A DNA stretch of 5,546 bases from Bacillota bacterium (GTDB lineage Bacteria > Bacillota_E > RBS10-35 > JAJYVN01): the NCBI GenBank assembly GCA_021846605.1, contig JAJZWQ010000183.1:1-5546 (forward strand), read 5' to 3'. A program made the translations under genes and the position numbers. The notes under the pieces are model-generated. The model saw only the letters and a program-made list of their open reading frames with translations, did not search any database and had not been told where the DNA came from. Shown here piece by piece: positions 1 through 5,176 of this stretch; within the stretch, counting starts at the first letter, position 1; the number at the start of each line of letters is the position of its first letter.

Positions 1-1
1 G

Positions 2-136
2 GAGGAGGGGCGTCGGCTGGTGGACCGGGATGGCGTCGCCTTTCCCCCCGGCATCTACCTGGACGGATCGTTCTTCGGCTACGGCCGGCTCTCGGAAGGC
101 AAGCTCCAGAAGTGGTTGCGGGAGCGGCGGGCATGA
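2..136 (+). CDS. C-terminal fragment of a probable thioredoxin-fold protein (5' end outside window)
   Basis: Forty-four in-frame residues lead to a TGA at 134-136; the start lies left of the window. The fragment reads ...GVAFPPGIYLDG...GYGRLSEGKLQKWLRE..., which resembles the last part of a small thioredoxin/glutaredoxin fold: a proline-containing turn before a beta strand (cis-Pro position), a 'DG' hairpin, a Gly-rich strand and a closing amphipathic helix. The CxxC active site, if any, would be upstream and cannot be seen. Its stop codon overlaps the start of the CcdA-like gene by four bases (ATGA), so the two are probably translationally coupled. That pairing supports a thiol-redox role, because CcdA-like proteins pass electrons to thioredoxin-fold partners. 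The family call is inference from a short piece; the presence of a coding end here is firmer than the function. Confidence 0.55.
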   Translation, partial: EEGRRLVDRDGVAFPPGIYLDGSFFGYGRLSEGKLQKWLRERRA

Positions 137-996
137 ACGCACTGGTCTACGGGAGCTCTCTGGCCGCGGCCTTCCTTGGGGGCATCCTCGCGCTGTTTGC
201 GCCCTGCTGCGTCGTGTCCCTGCTGCCGACGTTCGTGGCGGCTTCGCTCCAGCAGAAGCGCCTCCGGCTGATCGTCAGCAGCGTAGTGTACGCGGCGGGC
301 GTGGCTGTGGTGCTCTTGCCCATCGTCCTCGGGATTGGCGCGCTCGGACAACTGCTCGGCAGCTTCCACCGCGAGGTCTTCCTCATCGTCGGACTGTTCT
401 TGGTCGGGCTTGGACTGTACGCCCTCAGCGGCCGCGGCTTCATGCTGCCGATGCCGATGATCCGCGCCAGGGCGGGAAATGGCACCGGCGGCGTCTTCGT
501 CCTTGGAGTGCTCTCCGGGATGGCCAGCTCCTGCTGCGCGCCCGTGCTGGTGGGCGTCGTGGCGATGTCCGCGCTGGCCTCGTCGGTCCTCGGCGCCCTC
601 GGCCTCGGCCTGGCCTACGTCTTTGGCATGGTGTTCCCGTTGCTGGTGGCCACGCTGCTCTGGGAGAGGCTCCGCCTGGGCCAGCGGCGACTGTTCTCCG
701 GTGGTGCGAAGCGGGTGCGCCTTGGCGGGTGGTCGCTCGCCTGGACCGACCTGGTGGCGGGCGGTATGTTCCTGCTGATGGGCGTCTTGTCCCTCTACCT
801 GGCGGTGACGGGACAGGGCACCTATACGCCTGGCTGGCTCGTGGCGTTCAACCGCTGGGCGACGGGACAGGCGGGCGACCTGGCGACCGCGCTACGCGGT
901 GTGCCGACCTCCCTCCAGGCCTTGGTGTTGCTCGCCTTGGCGGGGGCGGTGCTTTGGGCGGTGTATGGCGCCTGGCGGCGTCCGTCCGAGCGATGA
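133..996 (+). CDS. ccdA: CcdA/DsbD-type membrane thiol-disulfide electron carrier with vicinal cysteines
   Basis: A 287-residue polytopic membrane protein with about six to seven hydrophobic segments. The first (about residues 10-35) carries FAPCC (Cys25-Cys26) and a segment near 120-150 carries SSCCAP (Cys134-Cys135). Paired cysteines in TM1 and TM4, each beside proline, are the hallmark of the CcdA/DsbD transmembrane domain, which moves reducing equivalents from cytoplasmic thioredoxin to extracytoplasmic thiol proteins. Canonical CcdA has one cysteine at each site. From memory, FAPCC plus SSCCAPVL marks a recognisable CcdA-like subgroup in high-GC bacteria. The ATG at 133 is chosen over a GTG at 112 because it has GGGAG at 120-124 (8-base spacer) and gives the four-base overlap with the upstream gene. 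A basic, helix-poor stretch lies at 178-197 and a final hydrophobic helix at 261-281. Family confident; physiological partner inferred from the TlpA-like gene downstream. Confidence 0.88.
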   Translation: MNALVYGSSLAAAFLGGILALFAPCCVVSLLPTFVAASLQQKRLRLIVSSVVYAAGVAVVLLPIVLGIGALGQLLGSFHREVFLIVGLFLVGLGLYALSGRGFMLPMPMIRARAGNGTGGVFVLGVLSGMASSCCAPVLVGVVAMSALASSVLGALGLGLAYVFGMVFPLLVATLLWERLRLGQRRLFSGGAKRVRLGGWSLAWTDLVAGGMFLLMGVLSLYLAVTGQGTYTPGWLVAFNRWATGQAGDLATALRGVPTSLQALVLLALAGAVLWAVYGAWRRPSER

Positions 997-1030
997 ACGG
1001 GCGCCGGGCATGGCCGCGGAGCCGGCGGGC

Positions 1031-1051
1031 GGGGAGCCAGGCTGGGTCCCC
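1031..1051 (+). repeat. Imperfect hairpin between the ccdA-like and DUF3105 genes
   Basis: GGGGA at 1031-1035 pairs with TCCCC at 1047-1051, followed inward by one G-G mismatch and CCA/TGG (1037-1039 with 1043-1045) around a GGC loop. The sequence after it is CGGCTAAAGT, with no T-run, so it is not a standard intrinsic terminator. It could attenuate readthrough, stabilise an mRNA end, or be chance in GC-rich DNA. Confidence 0.25.
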
Positions 1052-1071
1052 GGCTAAAGTGAGATCAGCGC

Positions 1072-1079
1072 AAAGGTGG
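1072..1079 (+). promoter_or_regulatory. Ribosome binding site AAAGGTGG deciding the GTG start at 1087
   Basis: AAAGGTGG lies seven bases before GTG 1087 and closely matches the Shine-Dalgarno consensus AAGGAGG. It supports GTG rather than an ATG or an internal codon as the start of the DUF3105 gene. Confidence 0.7.
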
Positions 1080-1086
1080 ACCACTT

Positions 1087-1707
1087 GTGAGTGGGACGAA
1101 GGGAACCGGGTCCGGTCCGACGCGCGGGCAGCAGTCCAAGCCGGGCCGCTACGTCCGGAGGCGCAGCGGGGGATACGGGTGGTGGTGGGGAGGACTCGGT
1201 GCCGTCGTGGCGGCGGGGATCGTCGTGCTGGTGGTGCGCGGCACGCGCCTGCCCGTCGGTACGCAAACCTTCTCCGAGCCCAACCACAAGCACGTGACCG
1301 GCGACGTCCAATACGACCGCACACCCCCCGCGGGCGGCGCGCACGCCGCGGTGTGGCTCAACTGCGGCATCTACGACCAGCCGGTCCCCAATCCGAACGC
1401 GGTGCATTCGCTGGAGCACGGCGCGGTGTGGGTGACCTACCAGCCCAGCCTGCCACAGGCAGAGGCGTCGGCACTGCAAAGTTTGGTGAAATCCAAGTAC
1501 CGAGGCAGCCAGCGGTACCTGATCCTGAGTCCGTATCCGGGAGCCCCCGCCCCCATCGTGATCAGCGCCTGGGGCGCACAACTTCGCCTCCAAAGCGCGT
1601 CGGACCCGCGCCTGGCCCAGTTCATCGGCCACTTCATCGGCGGCGCCCAGGGCGGGGAATCCGGCGCACCCTGCACCAACGGTACCGGCACGCCGATAGA
1701 CACCTGA
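1087..1707 (+). CDS. Membrane-anchored DUF3105 family protein
   Basis: A 206-residue protein: a basic, Gly/Arg-rich N-terminus (1-31), one hydrophobic segment (about 32-51) preceded by RRR, then a domain facing outside. The anchor is uncleaved or signal-like. The domain shows the DUF3105 pattern: HKHV (67-70), a Y-x(3)-PPAGGAH region (about 76-86), NCGIYDQPVPN (92-102), VHSLEHG (106-112), LSPYPG (147-152), SAWG (160-163) and a closing FI-rich helix (about 179-184). The histidines and glutamate of HSLEHG look like metal ligands or catalytic residues, but the family's biochemical role is not known to me. Cys93 and Cys196 are, as I recall, also present in family relatives ('NCGVYD', 'GAPC'), so a disulfide between them is plausible. 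Its place between CcdA-like and TlpA-like genes makes it a possible client of that thiol system. Family assignment is strong; function is inference. Confidence 0.88.
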   Translation: MSGTKGTGSGPTRGQQSKPGRYVRRRSGGYGWWWGGLGAVVAAGIVVLVVRGTRLPVGTQTFSEPNHKHVTGDVQYDRTPPAGGAHAAVWLNCGIYDQPVPNPNAVHSLEHGAVWVTYQPSLPQAEASALQSLVKSKYRGSQRYLILSPYPGAPAPIVISAWGAQLRLQSASDPRLAQFIGHFIGGAQGGESGAPCTNGTGTPIDT

Positions 1708-1754
1708 GTCGCCCTGGCTGATGCGGGCCAGCAGCGGCGGGGCGAAGTCGGCGG

Positions 1755-1782
1755 GTCCGTAGCGGACGCGCGGGACGGTCCC
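1755..1782 (+). repeat. Two small dyads upstream of the DoxX-like gene
   Basis: GTCCG (1755-1759) and CGGAC (1763-1767) flank TAG, and GGGAC-G-GTCCC forms a perfect 11-base dyad at 1772-1782. They sit in the 99-base gap between the DUF3105 and DoxX-like genes, 24 bases before the latter's start. They could be an operator, an mRNA structure controlling the weak GTG start, or chance in GC-rich DNA. No convincing -35/-10 promoter is visible beside them. Confidence 0.25.
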
Positions 1783-1806
1783 AGGGGGTGGATTCCAACG
1801 GGTGTC

Positions 1807-2787
1807 GTGGCAGCCCGCCGGGTGCTGGCGGGGCTCTGGATCCTGGACGGCCTGCTGCAGCTCCTCCCGCGGATGTATACCATGTTCATGGTCCAGTCCG
1901 TCCTGCGGCCTCCGACCACCGGGGAACCGGACTGGCTCGCGCACCTGACGCAGGCGATCCTGGTCGCCGGTACGGAGCACCTCGTGGCATTCAACCTTGC
2001 CCTGACCGCTATACAGGTCGGGCTCGGCCTCGCGCTGTGGATCCCCGGACGCGATCACACGTGGCCATACTGGCTATCGCTGATCTGGTGCGCGGGCGTC
2101 TGGGTCTTCGGCGAGGCCTTCGGCGGGCTGTTGACCGGGCAGGCCAGTTTGGTCACCGGGGCGCCCGGCTCGGTCGCGCTCTACGCGGTGCTCACCTGGG
2201 CGGCCTGGCCGCTCCGGCGCCCAGATGACTTGGCAGGCCGCCGGCGGGGGGTGACCGCCGCCCTGGCCGCCACCTGGAGCTTGGGGGCGGTCCTGCAGGC
2301 CCTCCCCGTGTTCTTCACGGCCCCCGGGCTGTCGCAACTGTTGCTCGGCAACGTCAACAGCTATCAGCCCACATGGGTCAACGCGCTGACGCGATGGGGC
2401 GCGGCGCATCTGGCGGCGGCCCCGTTTGCCGCCAACGTGCTCCTGATTACGGCCATGGCGCTGGCCGCCGCGGGCATGTGGATAGGCGGCCGGCTGCGGG
2501 GCGTCGCGCTGCTGGCGTCGGTGGCGTTCGCCGCCCTGCTCTGGGGGTTCGGTCAGGCGTTCGGCATGCTGCTCATGGCTATGACCACCGACCCCAACAC
2601 CGCGCCGCTGCTGGTGGCGTTGGCGCTGTATGCCTGGCCCTCGACCGGCGACGCGCAGGCGCACGGTGGGGCCGGTTCTTCGCTCGCCTCCGGGGGATGG
2701 CTTTGGAGCAGGCGCCGCAACGCCGCGCCGGAGGGCGAGAAGGAGGGCGCTCACGGGCAGGTGCGGTTGAGGGCCGCCAGCGCCTAA
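1807..2787 (+). CDS. Tandemly duplicated DoxX-like integral membrane protein
   Basis: A 326-residue protein with about eight hydrophobic segments and a polar C-terminal tail (about 279-326). It consists of two homologous halves offset by about 146 residues. GLWILDGLLQLLP (9-21) matches ATWSLGAVLQALP (155-167); Asn63 aligns with Asn210 inside matching helices; WVFGEAFGGLL (99-109) matches WGFGQAFGMLL (246-256); and each half ends in a helix closing with AWP. The unit resembles DoxX-like four-helix proteins, a broad group linked to thiosulfate/quinone oxidation or membrane redox stress, but no cofactor-binding residue is diagnostic here. GTG 1807 is the first usable start ahead of the first helix; it has only a weak ACGGG at 1798-1802, while a better AGGGGGTG (1783-1790) lies too far away. 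Expression may therefore be low or structure-dependent. DoxX-like is a tentative name; the duplication is directly visible. Confidence 0.75.
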   Translation: MAARRVLAGLWILDGLLQLLPRMYTMFMVQSVLRPPTTGEPDWLAHLTQAILVAGTEHLVAFNLALTAIQVGLGLALWIPGRDHTWPYWLSLIWCAGVWVFGEAFGGLLTGQASLVTGAPGSVALYAVLTWAAWPLRRPDDLAGRRRGVTAALAATWSLGAVLQALPVFFTAPGLSQLLLGNVNSYQPTWVNALTRWGAAHLAAAPFAANVLLITAMALAAAGMWIGGRLRGVALLASVAFAALLWGFGQAFGMLLMAMTTDPNTAPLLVALALYAWPSTGDAQAHGGAGSSLASGGWLWSRRRNAAPEGEKEGAHGQVRLRAASA

Positions 2788-2815
2788 CTATGCCCCGCGC
2801 ACGAACTCTGGAGTC

Positions 2816-2821
2816 GAAGGG
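2816..2821 (+). promoter_or_regulatory. Ribosome binding site GAAGGG before the TlpA-like gene
   Basis: GAAGGG lies eight bases before ATG 2830, inside the 42-base gap after the DoxX-like gene. It supports this start, which also places a basic N-terminus directly before the membrane anchor. Confidence 0.55.
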
Positions 2822-2829
2822 CGGCTGCG

Positions 2830-4218
2830 ATGTCTGGGGACAGAGCCGGCGACCGCAGGCGGCTGCGCGTGATCCTGCTGGCGGTGCTGCTGGCGACCGC
2901 CTTCTTGGTCTTCGCATACCAGGAGCGGCTGGCGCATATCGCCGCCGTCGGCCGCCCGGCCCCGGCCTTCAGCCTCCGGGACCAGCGGGGCCAGTTGTGG
3001 AGCCTGCCAGCCGTGCGTGGCCGGGTCGTCATCCTCAACTTCTGGGCCTCGTGGTGCGAGGTCTGCCGGCATGAGGAGCCCGCCCTGGAGGCGTTCGCCG
3101 AGCGGTATGCCGGGCGGGTGACCCTGCTCGGCGTCGACTGGCGCGAACCGCAGGCGACGATCGACGCCTACCTGCAACAGTATGGGGTGACCTACCCAAA
3201 CCTCCGGGACTCCGACGGCCGGGTGGCGCAGGAGTACGGGCTGACCGGGGTGCCGGAGACGTGGTTCATCGGGCCGGGCGGCGTCGCCCGGGTGCACTGG
3301 GTCGGCGAGATGACGTTCGAAGACCTGCAGGCGGCCTACGCCAAGACCACGGGGGAGTCCATCGACGCGCCGGGGGTCGGACCGGTTGCCACGGGTGGCC
3401 GGGCCGACGGGCTCGCCTGGAGCGGCGGGGTGCTCTGGGTGGCGACCAGCCAGGGGCTGTGGCGCACGGCCGACATGGGGGGACACTGGCGCGCCGCCCC
3501 TGCGAGCGCGTTGGCGAAAGGCTCCATGCAGATGGTGGCGGCGGCGGGTGATCGCCTGTACGCGGGCGGGTCCGCCGCTGGTCTCTGGACGAGCCCTGAC
3601 GGCGGTCGGCAGTGGTCTCACGTTGCCCTTCCCCTCGGTGGAGGCCCGACGGCGTTGGCGCTTGGGCCGGGCGCTCCGGCCAGCGCCTGGCTCTGGCTGT
3701 CGCACACCGGACTGTTCGCCACGCAGAACGATGGGTGGTCCTGGCGTATGGTCGCGCCCGCCACGGCGTTGCCGGCGGATGCCAGTGCCTTGGCGGTCTC
3801 GACGGGCAGAACGCTGTGGGCGGCGACACCGGCCGGCGTGTACCGGTCGGTGGACGGCGGCTGGACTTGGATCGCCGCCAGCGTGTACGAGCACGTGCAG
3901 CCGGGTGCCGCCCTGACCTCACCGGTCGCGTTGGTGCGTAGTCGCACGCCCCTGGCGGCGGACGGCGTCACCATGGCCGGCGGGAAGGCCTTCTTCGCAG
4001 GCCCGCGCGGTATCTGGGGGGAGTCTGGCGCCCGGCTGTCCGGAAGCCCCGCCAGGGCGTTTGCCGCGGTCAGCGCCGACTCCGGCGGGCAAATCTGGGC
4101 GCTTGCACCCAACGGAGATCTCTACGTCAGCAGGGACGCTGGACAGACATGGAGGTGGCGGCCCTATGCTGGTCGTTCGGTGGCCAATGCGGCGTCTGAC
4201 GACACGCGTCCCTCATGA
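2830..4218 (+). CDS. Anchored TlpA/ResA-type thioredoxin fused to an Asp-box (BNR) repeat domain
   Basis: A 462-residue two-part protein. A basic N-terminus and a hydrophobic segment (about 13-30) form a signal anchor, putting the rest outside the membrane. Residues about 40-175 are a TlpA/ResA/CcmG-like thioredoxin domain: PAPAFSLRD entry (43-51), NFWASWCEVC with Cys76 and Cys79, Glu82-Glu83-Pro84 after the helix, and GVPETWFI (140-147) with cis-Pro142. Such domains reduce disulfides in apocytochrome c or other envelope proteins and take electrons from CcdA. Typical members end near 180 residues; here about 285 more follow, holding five Asp-box motifs (S/T-x-D-x-G-x-x-W): 213-220, 255-262, 298-305 (Asn in place of Asp), 340-347 and 434-441, usually preceded by a 'GLW' or 'GVY' strand. 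This pattern indicates a beta-propeller of the BNR/Ycf48/sortilin-like kind, usually a binding scaffold. No sialidase catalytic set is evident. The fusion suggests a thioredoxin carrying its own docking module. The stop at 4216-4218 shows no frameshift. Confidence 0.9.
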   Translation: MSGDRAGDRRRLRVILLAVLLATAFLVFAYQERLAHIAAVGRPAPAFSLRDQRGQLWSLPAVRGRVVILNFWASWCEVCRHEEPALEAFAERYAGRVTLLGVDWREPQATIDAYLQQYGVTYPNLRDSDGRVAQEYGLTGVPETWFIGPGGVARVHWVGEMTFEDLQAAYAKTTGESIDAPGVGPVATGGRADGLAWSGGVLWVATSQGLWRTADMGGHWRAAPASALAKGSMQMVAAAGDRLYAGGSAAGLWTSPDGGRQWSHVALPLGGGPTALALGPGAPASAWLWLSHTGLFATQNDGWSWRMVAPATALPADASALAVSTGRTLWAATPAGVYRSVDGGWTWIAASVYEHVQPGAALTSPVALVRSRTPLAADGVTMAGGKAFFAGPRGIWGESGARLSGSPARAFAAVSADSGGQIWALAPNGDLYVSRDAGQTWRWRPYAGRSVANAASDDTRPS

Positions 4219-4257
4219 ACGCCGGCCTTCCGTCACGGCAGGCGACGTCAACGCGTG
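4203..4257. repeat. Nested inverted repeats at the convergent gene junction
   Basis: CACGCGT (4203-4209) and its exact complement ACGCGTG (4251-4257) enclose a second hairpin at 4225-4243: GCCT/AGGC, one T-C mismatch, then CCG/CGG around a TCA loop. It lies just after the stop of the TlpA-like gene and just beyond the stop of the converging kinase gene, where a bidirectional terminator would be expected. There is no T-run on either strand, so a terminator role is inference; it may be factor-dependent or chance. Confidence 0.3.
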
Positions 4258-4286
4258 CTATTCCGCCGCAGTGCCGCCGGAGGATG

Positions 4287-4949
4287 TCACTGTGGGTTGG
4301 GCTCCACCACACACAGCACGGACCGCACCGGAAAGGCCTTGGTACGTCCCCCTTCCACCGGGGGTGTCGGCCCGGTGTTGGCCCCCCTTGGCTCCGCGCA
4401 CGTGAGACGGTTGGCAGGGCGCCGCGGTTCGACCGCCAAAAGGTGGGCGCGGGCGACCAGCAGGCGGACGCGACTTTGCAACGCGCCCACCGCCCCGCCT
4501 GTCGTGTCCAGTGCGAAGTCAACCGGAACCGCCGTTGCTTGTGCTTCCGTGGCGTGCGCCGGAACGCCGGCGCAATCGTCCCGGCCCAGGAGCCGTGATT
4601 GCCGGACATCCTCCGGCGCCAAAAGACCTGCGCCGACGGCTCCGCGTGCCCGTAGCCACTTTGCCTCGGCGTTCAGCCGCACCCCATCGATCACGACAGG
4701 TCCGGCCATACCCTGGATGCGCATCCAGGCGAGGACCGCCAGGCGTGCCGGGTCTGTGCCGCGCAGCATGTCGCCCATGGCCTGCAGCGTCGCCCGGTCA
4801 TAGGGGAGGCCCCGGCGGCGGGCCTCCTCCCGGCAGAGGCCGCCCAGGGAGACCCGCGCGAAGCCGTAGCCGCGGACCAACATCTCCGCCACCATGGTCT
4901 TGCCCGATCCCGCTGGTCCCGCCAGGTACAATCGCACCGGCCGCATCAT
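4287..4949 (-). CDS. P-loop nucleotide kinase, probably deoxynucleoside monophosphate kinase-like
   Basis: A 220-residue protein. Walker A is GPAGSGKT (11-18) directly after a first beta strand. A substrate-side region follows (SLGGLCREEARRRG, 34-47), then YDRATLQAMGDMLR (50-63), a strand ending in the acidic VVIDGVR (85-91), AEAKWLRARG (94-103), and an APEDVR / R-x(3)-RDD lid-like region (111-125). HATEAQA (132-138) and a final VDFALD strand (143-148) plus helix complete the fold. Walker A, the DGVR strand and the late HxTE...LD segment recall the phage-type dNMP kinase / dephospho-CoA-kinase-like group, which phosphorylates dNMPs or a related small substrate with ATP; the substrate is not determined. 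The core ends near residue 168; the last 50 or so residues are Pro/Gly/Arg-rich and unlike the family. ATG 4949 overlaps the upstream stop (ATGA) and has a strong ribosome site; the adjacent ATG 4946 is equally possible. Confidence 0.75.
   Translation of the reverse strand: MMRPVRLYLAGPAGSGKTMVAEMLVRGYGFARVSLGGLCREEARRRGLPYDRATLQAMGDMLRGTDPARLAVLAWMRIQGMAGPVVIDGVRLNAEAKWLRARGAVGAGLLAPEDVRQSRLLGRDDCAGVPAHATEAQATAVPVDFALDTTGGAVGALQSRVRLLVARAHLLAVEPRRPANRLTCAEPRGANTGPTPPVEGGRTKAFPVRSVLCVVEPNPQ
4356..4377. repeat. Seven-base-pair hairpin inside the kinase tail
   Basis: CACCGGG (4356-4362) and CCCGGTG (4371-4377) form a perfect stem around an eight-base loop. A second possible stem, CCCCC/GGGGG (4348-4352 with 4360-4364), competes with it. 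Structure this strong within the last codons of a minus-strand gene looks more like a gene end than constrained coding sequence. No T-run follows on either strand. Confidence 0.35.
4363..4384. repeat. Imperfect 11-base tandem duplication
   Basis: GGTGTCGGCCC (4363-4373) is followed directly by GGTGTTGGCCC (4374-4384), differing at one base. The unit is not a multiple of three, so gaining or losing a copy changes the reading frame of the kinase C-terminus encoded on the minus strand. Confidence 0.6.
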
Positions 4950-5176
4950 CGACCCCACCTCCCGACATCGACAACCCGCACCGGGAGCGCCAGGCCGCAG
5001 GCGCCGCACCGCGGCCGGTACTCCCATTCCTCCGTGGCGAAGACAGGGTGCACCGCGTTGCCCTCGCGATCTCTCCGCTCGTAGATGGGGTGCGCGGGCC
5101 CGTACCGAGCCACCGCGCACCCCGGACACCAGGCCTCCCCGTCGGCCGTGTAGCCGACAACCTCCCAGGCCTTCAC
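4946..5176 (-). CDS. Small zinc-ribbon-like protein with two CxxC pairs
   Basis: A 76-residue protein beginning KAWEVVGYTADGEAW. It has Cys17-Pro-Gly-Cys20 and Cys57-Gly-Ala-Cys60, separated by a 36-residue stretch containing HPIYERRDREG and VHPVFATEEWEYRP. Two CxxC knuckles with Trp/Tyr-rich strands between them suggest one zinc ion held by four cysteines. Similar small acidic/aromatic CxxC proteins occur, as I recall, in plasmids and phage-like regions of thermophiles and haloarchaea, but I know no assigned function. The start is GTG 5176, which overlaps the RadC stop as GTGA; the longer TTG start at 5230 would run 18 residues into the RadC gene and adds nothing family-like. The 3' end overlaps the kinase start (ATGA). 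The tight overlaps imply co-translation with both neighbours. Confidence 0.72.
   Translation of the reverse strand: MKAWEVVGYTADGEAWCPGCAVARYGPAHPIYERRDREGNAVHPVFATEEWEYRPRCGACGLALPVRVVDVGRWGR
4957..4962 (-). promoter_or_regulatory. Strong ribosome binding site for the kinase gene
   Basis: On the minus strand GGAGGT (within GGGAGGTGGGG) lies seven bases before ATG 4949 and ten before ATG 4946. It sits inside the end of the upstream CxxC gene and fixes the kinase start here, rejecting a longer reading that begins at 5189. Confidence 0.75.

Noticed and set aside
1031..1051. Intrinsic terminator after the ccdA-like gene
   Set aside because: A hairpin exists but no T-run follows, so it is recorded only as a hairpin.
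30..1721. A 563-codon open frame on the + strand spanning the CcdA-like and DUF3105 genes
   Set aside because: It is out of frame with two well-recognised families, is Arg/Gly/Ala/Pro-rich without domains, and exists because stop codons are rare in this GC-rich DNA.
1054..2058. A 334-codon open frame on the - strand opposite DUF3105 and the DoxX-like start
   Set aside because: Low-complexity composition, no recognisable motif, and it lies antisense to convincing genes.
2788..3894. A 368-codon open frame on the - strand opposite the TlpA-like gene
   Set aside because: Arg/Pro/Gly-rich shadow of a clear thioredoxin plus Asp-box gene; no ribosome site or motif supports it.
3450..4160. Possible sialidase activity suggested by the Asp-box motifs
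   Set aside because: Asp boxes are structural and occur in many propellers; no arginine triad or Tyr/Glu pair of a sialidase could be identified, and the context is redox.
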